This document shows positions 36,621 to 48,760 of a stretch of 64,000 nt of DNA, piece by piece. The notes under the pieces are model-generated. The model had not been told where the DNA came from. It saw nothing but the letters and a program-made list of their open reading frames with translations, and did no database searches. How positions within the stretch are numbered: the first letter of the stretch is position 1; every line of letters begins with the position of its first letter. The position numbers and the translations under genes are program-made. Source of the DNA: Phoenix dactylifera (Eukaryota; Streptophyta; Magnoliopsida; Arecales; Arecaceae); assembly GCF_009389715.1 (NCBI RefSeq), contig NC_052392.1:38249410-38313409 (forward strand), written 5' to 3'.

Positions 36621-36857
36621 CGATTTTAAATATTGGTATGTATGTTGGACTTTAAATATATATAATTGATTGTATTATTTTTTGATTTTTACATCACTAC
36701 TTGATTTCAAAACATTTTATATTGTTCATTTTATGATTTGTATCGTATTAAAACAATAAGATATATCATATAGATTAAACTAGAATTATAGAAACATAAA
36801 AAAAAAATTAAGAAAACATAAAAAAAATTATAAAATTAGACTTAAATTTATTGAGCA

Positions 36858-37083
36858 GGTTGACTATCTTTTTGAGAAGCAAATTCTTGTAGATGCTGTT
36901 TTCCAGAAGTATGAGATGATGGACATCAAAGGAGTTACCAAGGGCGAGGGTTATGGTGCGGTGACTCATTCACGTATCACCGGGCAGAATGGTTACGACC
37001 ACCGGACAGAGTTGACCATGAAAATCTATAAGCTTGCGAAGGCTGGAGAGAAGTCTCATAAGGCCATCACCAAATTTGACAGG
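36858..37083 (+). pseudogene. RPL3: Ribosomal protein L3 exon fragment, internally deleted
   Basis: Reads [20 protein letters not shown], then [20 protein letters not shown], then [20 protein letters not shown] and [10 protein letters not shown]. This matches cytosolic ribosomal protein L3 around residues 220-320. About 30-35 codons (the [20 protein letters not shown] region) are missing between AVT and GQNGY. The fragment starts right after a good acceptor (attgagcag|GTTGAC) and ends at a good donor (GACAG|gtcagt), so it looks like a duplicated genomic exon and not a processed cDNA copy. It has no neighbouring L3 exons and is not expected to be functional. Confidence 0.8.
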
Positions 37084-38097
37084 TCAGTCATCCTTCGCTA
37101 GATCTGTTTGCTGGTAATGCATGACAGTTTGAAGAATGTTCTGTTCTTAGCTAGGTCTGTGATGCAATTGCGAGCAACATATAACCACATGTGCCATAGA
37201 AAATGGAGTAACCAGCAAGGTTTTTCTCCAATAATCTACTGCAGCATCACTGGCTTATAAATATTCGAAGACTAGTAAATTCAGAATGATATGATGATAA
37301 TTAAAAGTAGCACAAATATGAAGACTAGTAAAAGATTTCCAGGATACAAATGGTAGTTGCGTACAAAAGAAGTGTTCCACATAAAAGCAAATGGAGGGGA
37401 AATGTAGCAATATTCAAACATAAGGTGGCATTAGTTGTGTATTTATTTATTTATTTTGAAGTAACTAGGAATCTTTAATAAAGTTTTTAAACTTTTCCAA
37501 CCCCTGGATGGAATCTTGCTGCAAATCCAAGCAATCTCATTCTAATCATAAATTTGCCTTCTGGTTGAGAGAATCAATGTGGCAAGCATCCATATCTCAA
37601 GTCATCCATGCGCATTGTGTGTATGGTGCACAACTGAAATCATATTTTGAAATTAAAGATATGAAGGTGGCATAGTTTTCATCCTAGAAACTGTGGGCAT
37701 ACAGCATTTAACTATCCATCCTTGTGCTCTCAATGCCAGCAAATTTGTCTACCACAATTAACATGTCTCATACCTTATGCAATAATAAACCACACCAAAC
37801 AAATAGTTATTTTATAAATTTCATTTGATGCAGTAATTATAATTTATAAATAAAAATAAACAGAACTTTGCTGAAAAGAAAAGAATAAGAAAATACCTAG
37901 AATCAATCAGCAATAAAATTTCTACTACATTGTAAGAAAGTTTTAACATCCTTTAATCTATTTCCTCAGTATTTTTTACTCAATTCAACAATACACATCG
38001 TGCAGAACACCAAGTGACTACCACCACACAACAAAAAAACCGTCACAATATTGTTGCTATAAATTGGAAATCACAAAGTCAAAGCGTAAATCTGCAT
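37084..38097. other. KTI12 3' flank
   Basis: 3' UTR side of KTI12 (minus sense) and AT-rich intergenic DNA. Nothing else is seen. Confidence 0.4.
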
Positions 38098-41000
38098 CTA
38101 CACAGCTCCAATTTTCCTATTCAAGTAGTCTATAAACATTCTCTTTGCACTCTCTGCATCTGATGGTGGTGGAGGTCCACTGAGACTGGACTGTCCGGCT
38201 AACTTTATAAAGGTGCGCCGCAGGCTCCGGAGCTCAGGCAGGCCAACTGTTCTTTGAATGTCGATGTAATTTACCAGTCAAGGTCTCATTATTTATAAAC
38301 GATGCTTCAAGAATTGCTCATAAAATAAAAAATTAAAAAGAAGCTGATTGTCAAAACTTCAGGTTGTAAAGTCTTTGGGGATTGGTACCAAGGACCTGGG
38401 GTCGAGTCCTATCTTCACCCCAACTTCGGCTAGGATTTCTCCTGCCCTAGTTCTCAAAAAAGAAATATTTAGATTGTAAAGATTAAATGGATCATCTAAT
38501 GACATAACTATTGGAAACACTAGTCCAGAGACCTAACCATTTATCTGCTAGTTAATTTGATGAGCTCCTTGATGTGTATAATATATAGTCTTGCAGGGCA
38601 TGGCTGCTGTTCGAATATCTTTTGTAGGCTAATATATTGAGGACAGTCAATTTAGAGCAGCCAAACCAGTGAGATTTGGGTGAGAAAAAGCCAAGCTTAG
38701 GCCCAATAAACAGGTTCACCAGTTAAAGTAATGCTATGATTTATCGACAAAGGGAGTATGGTCTAAACCAAACATAGTTAGCATTTCACTAGTTTTTGCA
38801 GAGAAGGATATGGTTGGCAAATGTTGACTGAGGGATATCTTGTTCACTGGGCCTGCAAGCCCACACGATTGTGCTTCAACAATTGCATTGATCACCTCCT
38901 AAAAAACAATGAACTTTAGTTGAAACCTTTTACACAATTCAGAAAACCAAGATTATCCTTGGAGATACCTGTGTTGCCCTATCCATCTCATACAGAGAAT
39001 TGGCCTCTGGTGCACGTACCTGAAAGAGCTCCAGAGGATCAGAAAGATTCTGCCATATACAAATGCAAAAACAAACAATAGCGTCCTTCACAGAATGTTT
39101 CCATACCACTGACTACACACATAGAGAAAATGCAACAGTTGACTGCACAATCAATGCAACAAAGAATAAAATTTGTGAGAGTGAATATGTGTCTCTGTGC
39201 GTGGGAAAGAGAGAGATTCTGAATCCAAGCCCAACAAGTCCCAGCAGCTGGCATTGACATGTAATATCTTGATGCCAACAATTGACTGTATTCGTGACGG
39301 ACAACATATTTGTTCAGCCCTAAAATCCATGCCAATTTTGAATGCGTCATTTTTAGCTTTTTGAGAGTAGAAAAAATGCAAAATAAAAATAAGAACATTC
39401 CGGCTTCTGAATAATACCAAACACAGGTATATCCTCCATTCGGAAAACCAAACTCGGACTACTAGAAAAATGCCCATTTGGACATGAGCATCAGAATAAC
39501 AAGAGAATGGATGCTAGACATGGAAAATCGATGACAAGAATACTTTGCTCAATTGAAGCATATATGTGAAAATAAATAGTTCTTAAACAGGATCAGCCAG
39601 CCGAAGTCTTACAATTATTTATGTGCATACACTAATAGCAATTTATTTATATGTAATGTTTATTGTAAGTACTTACATTCTGAGTTGCAATAGTAGGCTG
39701 AAGAACTCTAACATCTCTTGTTTTTGAATCCACCTTTTTCGTCAAATAGGATACCGCCTCAGAAATGGCCGGAGATGACTGCTTTACTCCATCTTCAAAA
39801 TAAAATCAGTAGGAAAAAAGGATTAGAGATTCTAGATATTTGTTAGGAATAATAAATATCAGGTGGTTTCACACACTCAAGTAGGCTGGAGGCAATTCAG
39901 CTGCTCACTACTTCACTCAGTCTCCGTGCAGAGTAGTCGATATGTTTGCATCCTATGCAAGCAATATGAACAACAACGGCTCATGCCTTTACATGTTGCA
40001 ACTTTTCGCAACTTAAATGATCTAACAAATTTCTTTGACAGAATTTGAATGGCTGTGACTAAGAAAACCTAAGAAAGAAAGAAAGGGGCCGCATTTACAT
40101 GTTGCAACTTTTCGCAACTTAAATGATCTAAAAAATTTCTTTGACAGCATTTGAATAGCTGTGACTAAGAAAACCTAAGAATGAAAGAAAGGGGCCTTAC
40201 TAGGCAGTAATTTCTCCTTGCCCTTGTTTAATAATGTCTACGAAGTGGCATAAGGAGGAAAAATGGCAAGAGTGCACCTATCATCTTCTCGGGGTCAAAG
40301 TTTTGTTTTGTTTTGTATATTTATTAAAATGAAGAGAGAGCAGAGCCATCTCCACCTATGACCCAAATAAGTAATAAGATACTTCATGCAGCTATTATGT
40401 ATCTGCCCCAGAATTTTGATAGTATCCATTTCAGCTCTAAAATTGCTATAATTGCTAACTGGAAGCCCCTGAAAATGATCGATCAGTTCAAGCTAGTATA
40501 TGAATTCTCAGCATGCTATGAAACCATTTAGGTAATAAATCAATGTTTCATTCTGATAGGTTATACCAAAACTGGCCAACCTGAGGATAGCACCACAGGA
40601 AGTGCCAACTTATTCAAGAATATATATATATAACCCACATTAATTAATACATCAAATCTGGATTATTAAAGACTCCACAAGCATTAGTTACCTCTGGATG
40701 GAAACAATTCAAAAAGTGGGGAATCCCAACGGTTCCGACTATCAGGTTTCTCAAATCTCCGTACCAAGTCTTCAAATCTGTTCAAGCAGAGTATCAGTTA
40801 ATAATGGCCAATATCACACGCCTGATCAACAGAAGGGCAAAAATCCATCCTCAGTCATAAACTGGAAACACATGACGCCAAAAGAACATAGAGCTTTTTG
40901 AACCAGGTAGACTCTACTTAATGAAATAAAGATTTTTTTTTTTGTTGCACTTGGTATCCTTTGTATGATAGGACTGAAGTGCAGACAACCTTTTCAGATT

Positions 41001-44000
41001 GAAAAGGTTTACTGGTTTTGGACCACTCCATGCATAAAGAGAAAACATGTAAACAATGAATTAAACAAATCATGTCAAACAAAATGAAATTAAATTAAAT
41101 GGATTCATTAGTAAGATATCTGCTGTTTAGCAGAGTTAAGAATAGCATGAAATACCTAGGTTGTGAATTAAAAAGCGCAAACATAAAAAAATAAAAATGA
41201 TTTTACTTACATCTTTGTATCATATGAGCATTCTCCCATTTCGCTGCGCTTATTGTTCCATTCCCTACAATGGTTTTCTTCCGTATCACAAAAAATCTGA
41301 ATTACAAAGACGAAAATGAAATGGACCTCATTTTCCATATGAACATATCAAGTTAAGCTAGTATAAGTCCACAATCATCATTACAATCCTTCCAGCAATG
41401 CACTTTGCATTGGCCCTTCAATGTTCTCATTCCACATAGGTCATTCCTCATAAATTAGCTATCAAACTTTGAGACTTATTCCCATCCCCTCCAGTGCCTC
41501 GTTCAATTAAAAGGTTCACCTTCTCACCTTCTAATTTTATCATTAAGATCAATATTTTTTCCCACTTTTCTTCTTATGTTGGCACTAATTTGCTCAAGAT
41601 TTAATTATTCTTAATTAAGATTATAAAGTGAGAACTTCCCATTCTGTTTTATGGCATCAATAGATAGATATCAGCATTAGCTTCATGAGAATTGGGGTTT
41701 ACAAGGACTGTTTCCAAAAGAATTAGAGATATATTGACAAGGAAAAGATGTCAATATACCTAAACAACAAGTAGTTCCTTAATAAGATCAGACTGAATAA
41801 GAAAATTGGACCATATTATTGTAATATTTATTGCAAACACTTCATTAAGCTATAAAAACCTAAATATGACACATGTCGAAAGTTTTACAAAGCATCAGCG
41901 CTAATCTTTATTGCAGCATATTGGTGTGCTATCCTGAGATACATGATGAATCATAATGGCATGATAAATTAAATTAAAGTGGCTAAAATGGAGAGCATGA
42001 AAGAACATTTGTAACTGTCATCGAGAAATGATTACCACACAATATCTGAATCTAGAAGCTCGAGCAAGGCACCATAACTCATATCTATAACCCTGCATTT
42101 TTAACAGAAGAAATAGCATATGAATAGGTTATCTCAAAAAATCTACAAAAATGAAGCACCGATTTTCAAAACGGGATTAGCAAAAATAATTTCCTTTAAC
42201 AGAAAATAGGCATCCAAAAAATGAATCAACAAATTAAAGAGAAAGCATATCGTACAGTGGATAGAAACTTCGGTCTTTCAAATGAATTAATATCCAAGTA
42301 CAAGCATTCCAAAGACTTAATAAGTTCATTAAATTGAAATACATAAAGATGAGTCCACACTGAGAGAAATTCAGGGTTCCAAACAGTTCCCGCAGGTGAA
42401 CAATATGCAAGAATGCCTCCGAAAAACAGATCATTCCATATGGTCACTGACACCACAGAAGTAGAAACAGCCATATGCTACTAGAGCTCCCTCATCAGGA
42501 AACTAAGGTCAGGAAGGCTGAGCTTCTCACTTGAACTCTATATATGTTACCCTAGGTCTTCCCTTCCTCTTCCTACATTCTTAAACAGAGATCATAAGTA
42601 CTTTTTTTACTAGAAACTCTTAGATCTTTCTTGTACATGCTTATAACATCTCAATAAATCTTCATTACTCTATCCTTAATTTGTGCAACTCCTATGAATT
42701 TTTTCATATACTTATTTTGTACACTTAACTTTTCTAGTTTTACCACACATGACACATCCATCTCAACATTCTCATTTCAGCTACATTCCACTTGTTTTCT
42801 CGGATAATCGCTATTTTCCAATACTTTGAGCAATATAATATTACAAACCTTGTCATTTATATATTTTTCTTTTAGCTTTCCTAGATGTGTGTCAAACACA
42901 TAATACCCCAGAATCATCTCTCCACCTCATCCAGCCTGCTCTAGTTCAACACATATCTTCATCTATCTCTCATCAATTTGTACAGTAAATCAAGAATATA
43001 GAACCCCTCACTTTTGTGGTATCTTGTGTCCATCAATCTTGAGTAGGCCCTATTCATTTCAACTTTTTTCTGAAATTATATGCCATGTATTTGGTCTTTC
43101 TTCCATTGATTTTTAAGCTCCAATCTACGTCTTTTTCAAATAATCCAATTGAGCATTTAATCTTGGCCTTTTCCCATCAATAAACACTGTATTATTTTGA
43201 TTATATAAAAGGTTCAAAAAACCAACATGTACCACTGGTGTGGGGTGTGACAAACCAACCCATTACACTACCAGCATGGTATGGGGGCTTGCTATGCCCC
43301 AGCAATTACACCTGGCACACCTGCTGTGAAAGCCAACTCCAACGGTGTACCATGTAATGATACGAGGTCATGTCATACTGACCTAACTCATACTAGTAAA
43401 GTACCAATATGGGGTCTAATACTGAGACTTAAAACATTGATTACACATATTATTGAACAAGTTCATAGATATTAATAACTTAATTATATATTGATATACA
43501 TGATGATGATTATAATTCTTGAAATTTGTTGGAACTAAGGGCCTTATGCAGCATTAACTATAAAAATGCATAAAAATCCAAAGTATCATATACCTACTTG
43601 GGGTCCAGACTGAGTACTATTTTACTTCACTTACATAGTGAGTTAGCAATTTGTTAAAATAAGCATTGCACTAGCAGCCCTTATAGAATTGTAACAACAA
43701 TAGTAGGTTCTGGACGAAAAGGGGCCTCTAAAAAAATGAGGGTAGGTATGACATCCTAGGTAGAAAAATACCCCTTTTTGGGCCTCTATATTTGTTTCAT
43801 GCTCGCAATTTTCTTATGTCTCATAGTAAAGTTTGTACTGTCTAACCATTAACTTTCTTACTTTGCAATACATGTGTCTTTTTTAGATGTTCATTAGCCA
43901 ACCGAGTAAGCCTTTGGGGATTATAATGGTTAAAGATTACCCACAAAATTTTCAGCATGCCATGTCATCATACAAATATATGACCAAACACATAAGCATA

Positions 44001-46482
44001 TATTTGATTGGTTTGAGTTAATAGGAATAAGCCAGATTATCTAAATGTTTCACACAAGAACATGTTCATACTTCACACTAGCTGAAAATAATTGAAGCAC
44101 AGACATTAGATCAAATAAGTTTTACCATCTTTCTCACCTTAATATTGTTCAAAGAGTCCACAATGATAATATTGTCTCTTGATAAGGATCTATCAACTTC
44201 TGATCTAAGAACACCCCTTAAATTTTTCTCCACGGTCATATCTATAACAATTGAAGAAGCACATTATTTAAAAACCTCCCCCAGAAAAACAAAAGAAAAT
44301 GCAAAAAGATTATTTAAGGCATGTAGTTTATTCTAAATATGTAAAATGTGCAGGAGATAATTCATGTTTAACATATATATGCACATGTAAGTTGGCACCA
44401 TAAAAGTAGATCTCTTTTTTTTTTTACTGTCAAGGGGACAACCACTTTTTTTATGGCAACTTTAGTTAGTCAACATAGTATGCCATTATCACATAATTGT
44501 TTTCCATTTTCCTATAGATTTCTGGCCAGTAAAATGCCCAGAATGAATTTGATCTGGAATAAGATCTGTAAGCCATGGAATAAGTTTTGGATGAAACTCT
44601 AAAACCAAAACTGAAACCCTTTGGTTTGTTTGGAACCAACAAAAAAGGAGGCTCGCTTCAGAGATCAACTGAAATTATATGGCCATATTCCATGCACATG
44701 CGCAGCTTTTTTTGAGGTCACCAAATTGCTTATTTAAATTTGGATAACATTTTATTAGCATCAAACTTATGTTTCGCAAGTTTTCCTTTTGAAGAAAATA
44801 GCAAGCATATACGTGTTTGATTGAGAAGGAAAGGATAGACAGTTTTTGGCTTTAAGTATTTTTTTCTGAGCTTTTTGAGAAATTTTTGAGGGAAAGGAGA
44901 AGAGGGTTTGTTGTGTAGATCTTGCATCATGATTAATGAATCACAGATATCTGAGTTTGGATTTGCAAGATTTGAGACCAAAATCCCCTGCATAAGTGTA
45001 GAGTAATTTTTTGAGAGTAAATCATGAAACTTATGAGTAAATCATGTGATCCTATCATGAAATTTTCTGAGTTCTATGAGAAATCCTTGCAATTTTTCTA
45101 AAGAGCTTCAAAGGGCTTAGATTCTAAGGGCGCTACTGGGGTGTAAGCCCCGAAAGCCTTTGGTACTTAAGTAGGGCGAGCAGCCCTTAAACAAAATCAA
45201 AGGCGCGACCATCCCCCCTTCCCCTATTTCTGCATTTCATTCTCTATTTGGCCCGCCTCATGAAAAATGAGAGGCCTATTGATTTGAAGGTTTTAAATTT
45301 TGTTATTTCTGTAGATTGGCAGGAGTTAGAATGTCATTAAAGACTTGAATAGTCCATTACTATGAAGTGACACGTGCAATTTACCCTTTTCTTTACTTTT
45401 CTTCTCTGGATTGTTAGTAGTTATGGCCAAAGTTGTCAAAGGCAAAAGATGCCTTAAGGTGCTTGAACCTCATGTTGCCTGAGCCTCTATAGTCTAAACA
45501 AGGCACTCATCTAAAGAAATCAAGGCACTAATTTATGGAACATTCTGCAAATCATTAGAAATTAATAGCACTTGTATCTTAGGAGAAGCACAAACATCAA
45601 AAAAAAGAAATCAAATTCCAACATCACAATTGTTCCAGACTAATACTGATACGTAGTCAACAAAAATAATCAAATGAAATATAGATCATAAAATAAGATA
45701 ATAGAAAGCAGAAAACTAGGGGAAAAAAAGAAAGAAATATGGAATCAGAAAACAGAAAATCAGAGCAGGAAAAAAAAAAAGAAGTGCCAGAAAATGGATG
45801 TAAAGAAATAAAGAAGCAAGATGAAATGTGAAACCAGAAAATGGAAATAAAAGGATGATAACAGTAGCAAAAAAGGAACTAAAAAATAAGATATAAATCA
45901 GAAACAAGGGCAAAAGAAATTTTATCCTGGCAGATCTGATTAAGCACACACACTGACAGAGAGAGGAGGGAGATGATTGTACCTTAAAGCCCTAATCCAA
46001 CCAGAAGAGCGAAAAGGGAATGAACTTCTTTTATTTCTTTTAATCTTTCATTTTATAACATTGCATTGGGCCAAAATGCCCCTCACTTGTACCTAATGAA
46101 ACCCTTCCACAATAAAGAGCAGAAAGTATTCTGAGCACAAAAGTTTACTTTCGAGAGATGCCTGCTTGAACACCTCTCACCTGGACTAAGGACTCGCCTA
46201 GGTGTCACCTCAGTAATGTCACCTTGCCTGGCACACCTCAAGGTGCTCTTTTGGTGCCCAGGCAAAGTGCCAAGAGTGCATTTCACAACAAAATTTATGG
46301 CTGAGCTTGAGAACAAGTAATGTAACCTCAACTATTATAGTGCAAAGTCCTTTAAGACTCCATCAGCAAAGCCCATAAGTCCCACATCTTGAGCCAACTA
46401 TCCACAAATCCCATTAAAATATAGTCCTTTTCTAGTGAAAACACTACCTCATTTTTACTCTCCAAATTAAATGACTACTGAA

Positions 46483-46522
<40 letters not shown>

Positions 46523-47616
46523 AAAAGAAACTACAATAGAAAGTATGTTTATCCAATGTGCAGCAAATAGTCTTGATTGATGGGAGTGATCCATCAAATT
46601 CCTTAAGAAAACCACACTGAATCACATGCAATAACCCCTAGACATTGTGATGTCTAACATATTCTCTTGACATGTGTTATGTATCCTAAGCTCCTAGATA
46701 TTTGGACCTCTTTTTTACGAAAAGATTTTTTATTTTTGGACCAAAATATAAAAACTAAAATTGTAATTTCCAGAAATAAGGCAAATGAAAGAATAATGAA
46801 AAAAATTTATTTTTTTATACATACAATACACATCATTAAAGAATAATCCCTCCTCAGACACAAAACAAGGCAAGAATAATGTGACATTAGAAAATTACCA
46901 TCGTAATTGTTCATGTACCATGTATCATCATTCTTAGCTTCAATTTTTTTTTCAACTGAGACTCCTACAAATTGGAAATACTTTGAAATGACAACTTTAA
47001 GGGCATACTTGGTGAGAGAATAAAGCTATAATATTAAGTGAAATATTGCTTCATCAACTCCAACTATTTTTGCTGATTCTATCTTTCCATAAATCACAGT
47101 TCCAGTATATGTGCATAGGAAGGGGAGACATTGCAAAAAAAAATCTTGGAATTGAAGGATCAACAGCCTCTCCAATCTATTTAACTTCTCCATTACTGTA
47201 CATTCTTTCCTTGTATTAGCTAAAAGTTTCGTGTTAAGTTTCCCACCCATGATTTGGATTTCATTAAAACAAAAAATCTTGCTGAGCATCCAAAAAACCA
47301 ATAAGACCCTATTTGGCATTGCTTTTGGAAGGCCAAAAAGCATTTCTTGGGGGGCCAAAAGATCTTTTGGGTGATTTAGAGGTGTTTGATAAAAATTTGA
47401 AACAGCTTTCTCATCCTCAGAAGCTGAAAAAGGTCTACTAGAAAAAAGCTCCAATTTTATAAACAACAAACCAACTCAAGTGTGTTTGGTATTATTCTCA
47501 AATGATATGAAATCAGTGGTCAAGGAAATGCCTCCATATTTATTTAGGTGCAAAAATAATGGTTTAAAACAATAGCTCTTAACACAATAATAGTAATTAT
47601 ATAGATTTGGAGGCTT

Positions 47617-47657
<41 letters not shown>

Positions 47658-48561
47658 ACTTATTTAGCCCCGTTATATAATCGGATGAGCAGTTATTTGA
47701 TCTTTTCAATATTCATCTATGTTACTTGGACTCTCTGATTTGCCTTAGAATATCTGCTACTGAAACATGGATATTGGTATGATACTTGGACACAGCTCTT
47801 GTATGAGAAAATTCTTATATATTAAAAGAATGCAACATTTAGACACACATCAGCACCCAATACATGAACTTGAGACCATGTAACATAACCTTTCATCTTA
47901 TTAGCATAATTGCTTTCCGAAATCAACCCTCTTGTGTCACTTCTAAGAACAATATTTGATTCATCAAATAGTGATATAACACCATCTGTTATTTCTGCTA
48001 CAATGGCTAATGATAGCTGTTAGAGCACCCGTTCTCTTACTTTGAGAAGGAAAAAATCATCAAAAAGCTAGCGGTAAACAGTAGATACTATTTCTTTAAT
48101 AAGATCACAGTAACGGTACAAACCTTGGGAAAATTAATGCATGCTTCATAAATTACTTTACTTCGCATATATCAAATCATACATTATGATTTTGCTTTCT
48201 TTTTCTTTTTCTTTTGCTAAAATAGTTTCCAGCGAAAATCCACCCCTCACTCTTGCCAAGTTAACAATCGTTAAAAAACACAATTCAAGAACTAGGCTTA
48301 GGTGTTATTTTTCAGTAAATAATTCTTCCTTTCTTTTCAAAACAAATAGAATTAAGTATTAGTCAAATAATTAGGGTTAGGAGGAGGTAGGGAGGGAGGG
48401 AGGATACCGGCATAGCTTTGGTTGCGGCCGAGGTGAAGGGAGGACTCGTCGATGATCCTGACCGTCGGTTTGGGATCGACGACCTGGAGAGCTTCGGCGA
48501 GGCAGCTCGCCGCCGTCGATTTTCCACTGCAGGGCTGCCCGCAGATCACCACGAGCGCCAT
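38098..48561 (-). CDS. KTI12: KTI12 / DRL1, Elongator-associated P-loop protein
   Basis: KTI12 (DRL1 in Arabidopsis) is a P-loop, tRNA-binding partner of the Elongator complex needed for wobble-uridine modification and for leaf and root development. Nine exons (minus): 48408-48561, 44138-44241, 42036-42092, 41211-41296, 40692-40777, 39677-39792, 38969-39019, 38790-38898, 38098-38246. They total 912 nt and encode 303 residues; Arabidopsis KTI12 has about 302. All junctions are GT-AG and keep frame. Landmarks are the Walker A GQPCSGKST (residues 8-16), IIDESSLHLGRNQSY, EKNLRGVLRSEVDRSLSRDN, IIVDSLNNIKGYRYELWCLA, IFEDLVRRFEKPDSRNRWDS, EVINAIVEAQS and GLPELRSLRRTFIKLAGQSS, ending DYLNRKIGAV. The start at 48561 is chosen over an upstream in-frame ATG at 48597 because the family begins MALVVICGQP. 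Confidence 0.95.
38355..38470 (+). mobile_element. tRNA-related SINE fragment in KTI12 intron 8
   Basis: ggttgtaaagtctttggggat, then a good Pol III B box ggggtcgagtcc, then a short body and an A-rich end (ctcaaaaaagaaa). This resembles a short plant SINE such as the Au type, but the A box is poor. Confidence 0.4.
39985..40198. repeat. 106-bp tandem duplication in KTI12 intron 5
   Basis: Two near-identical units with landmark acatgttgcaacttttcgca at 39991 and 40097. Each ends aagaaagaaaggggcc or aatgaaagaaaggggcc. The few differences imply a fairly recent duplication. Confidence 0.9.
42093..44137 (-). other. KTI12 intron 2
   Basis: A 2-kb intron. At about 43215-43400 it holds a patch of repetitive GTG/CAC-rich DNA (ggtgtggggtgtgac, acacctggcacacctgctgtg), probably an old repeat. 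Nothing coding is seen. Confidence 0.6.
45430..46290. mobile_element. Foldback-like element with inverted GCC/CACC-rich ends
   Basis: The left end (gttgtcaaaggcaaaagatg then gccttaaggtgcttgaacct) and right end (cacctcaaggtgctcttttg, then ggcaaagtgccaagagtgc..cacaac) are roughly inverted copies made of short palindromic aaggtgc/ggcacc words. They flank an A-rich core of about 600 bp. Such ends are typical of plant foldback elements. No target duplication was fixed. Confidence 0.4.
46485..46519. repeat. (AT)n microsatellite
   Basis: An uninterrupted alternation of A and T, 35 bases, in KTI12 intron 1. Confidence 0.95.
47619..47651. repeat. (CT)n microsatellite
   Basis: Uninterrupted TC repeats followed by tgtgtg, in KTI12 intron 1. 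Confidence 0.95.
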
Positions 48562-48760
48562 CCGAGATTGGATACAAAACCCTAAACCCTCTTCCAATCC
48601 GAGAAAAGGAGAAAGGGGGGAGAGAGAGAGAGAGAGAGAGCGCTTTCCAGAGAGAATTCTTCCTTGAGAAGCTGCTCCCGATTGGGAATTATTAGCGAAA
48701 AGGTGACGATGGCGAGCGGAGGGCTCGAATTGGACCAGGCCGGGTTTCTATGAAGCCTGG
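48562..48760 (-). promoter_or_regulatory. KTI12 leader and promoter region
   Basis: It holds an (AG)n run at 48620-48640, which reads as a CT-rich leader on the minus strand, typical of plant 5' UTRs. No TATA box was identified with confidence. Confidence 0.4.

Larger units (their letters stand above)
44242..48407 (-). other. KTI12 intron 1 (4.2 kb)
   Basis: The largest intron of KTI12. It contains a probable foldback element (45430-46290) and two microsatellites, (AT)n at 46485-46519 and (CT)n at 47619-47651. Open frames inside are low-complexity. Confidence 0.75.

Noticed and set aside
45716-45949. 77-codon Phe/Leu-rich minus-strand frame resembling a membrane protein
   Set aside because: It arises from A-rich low-complexity DNA inside a KTI12 intron.
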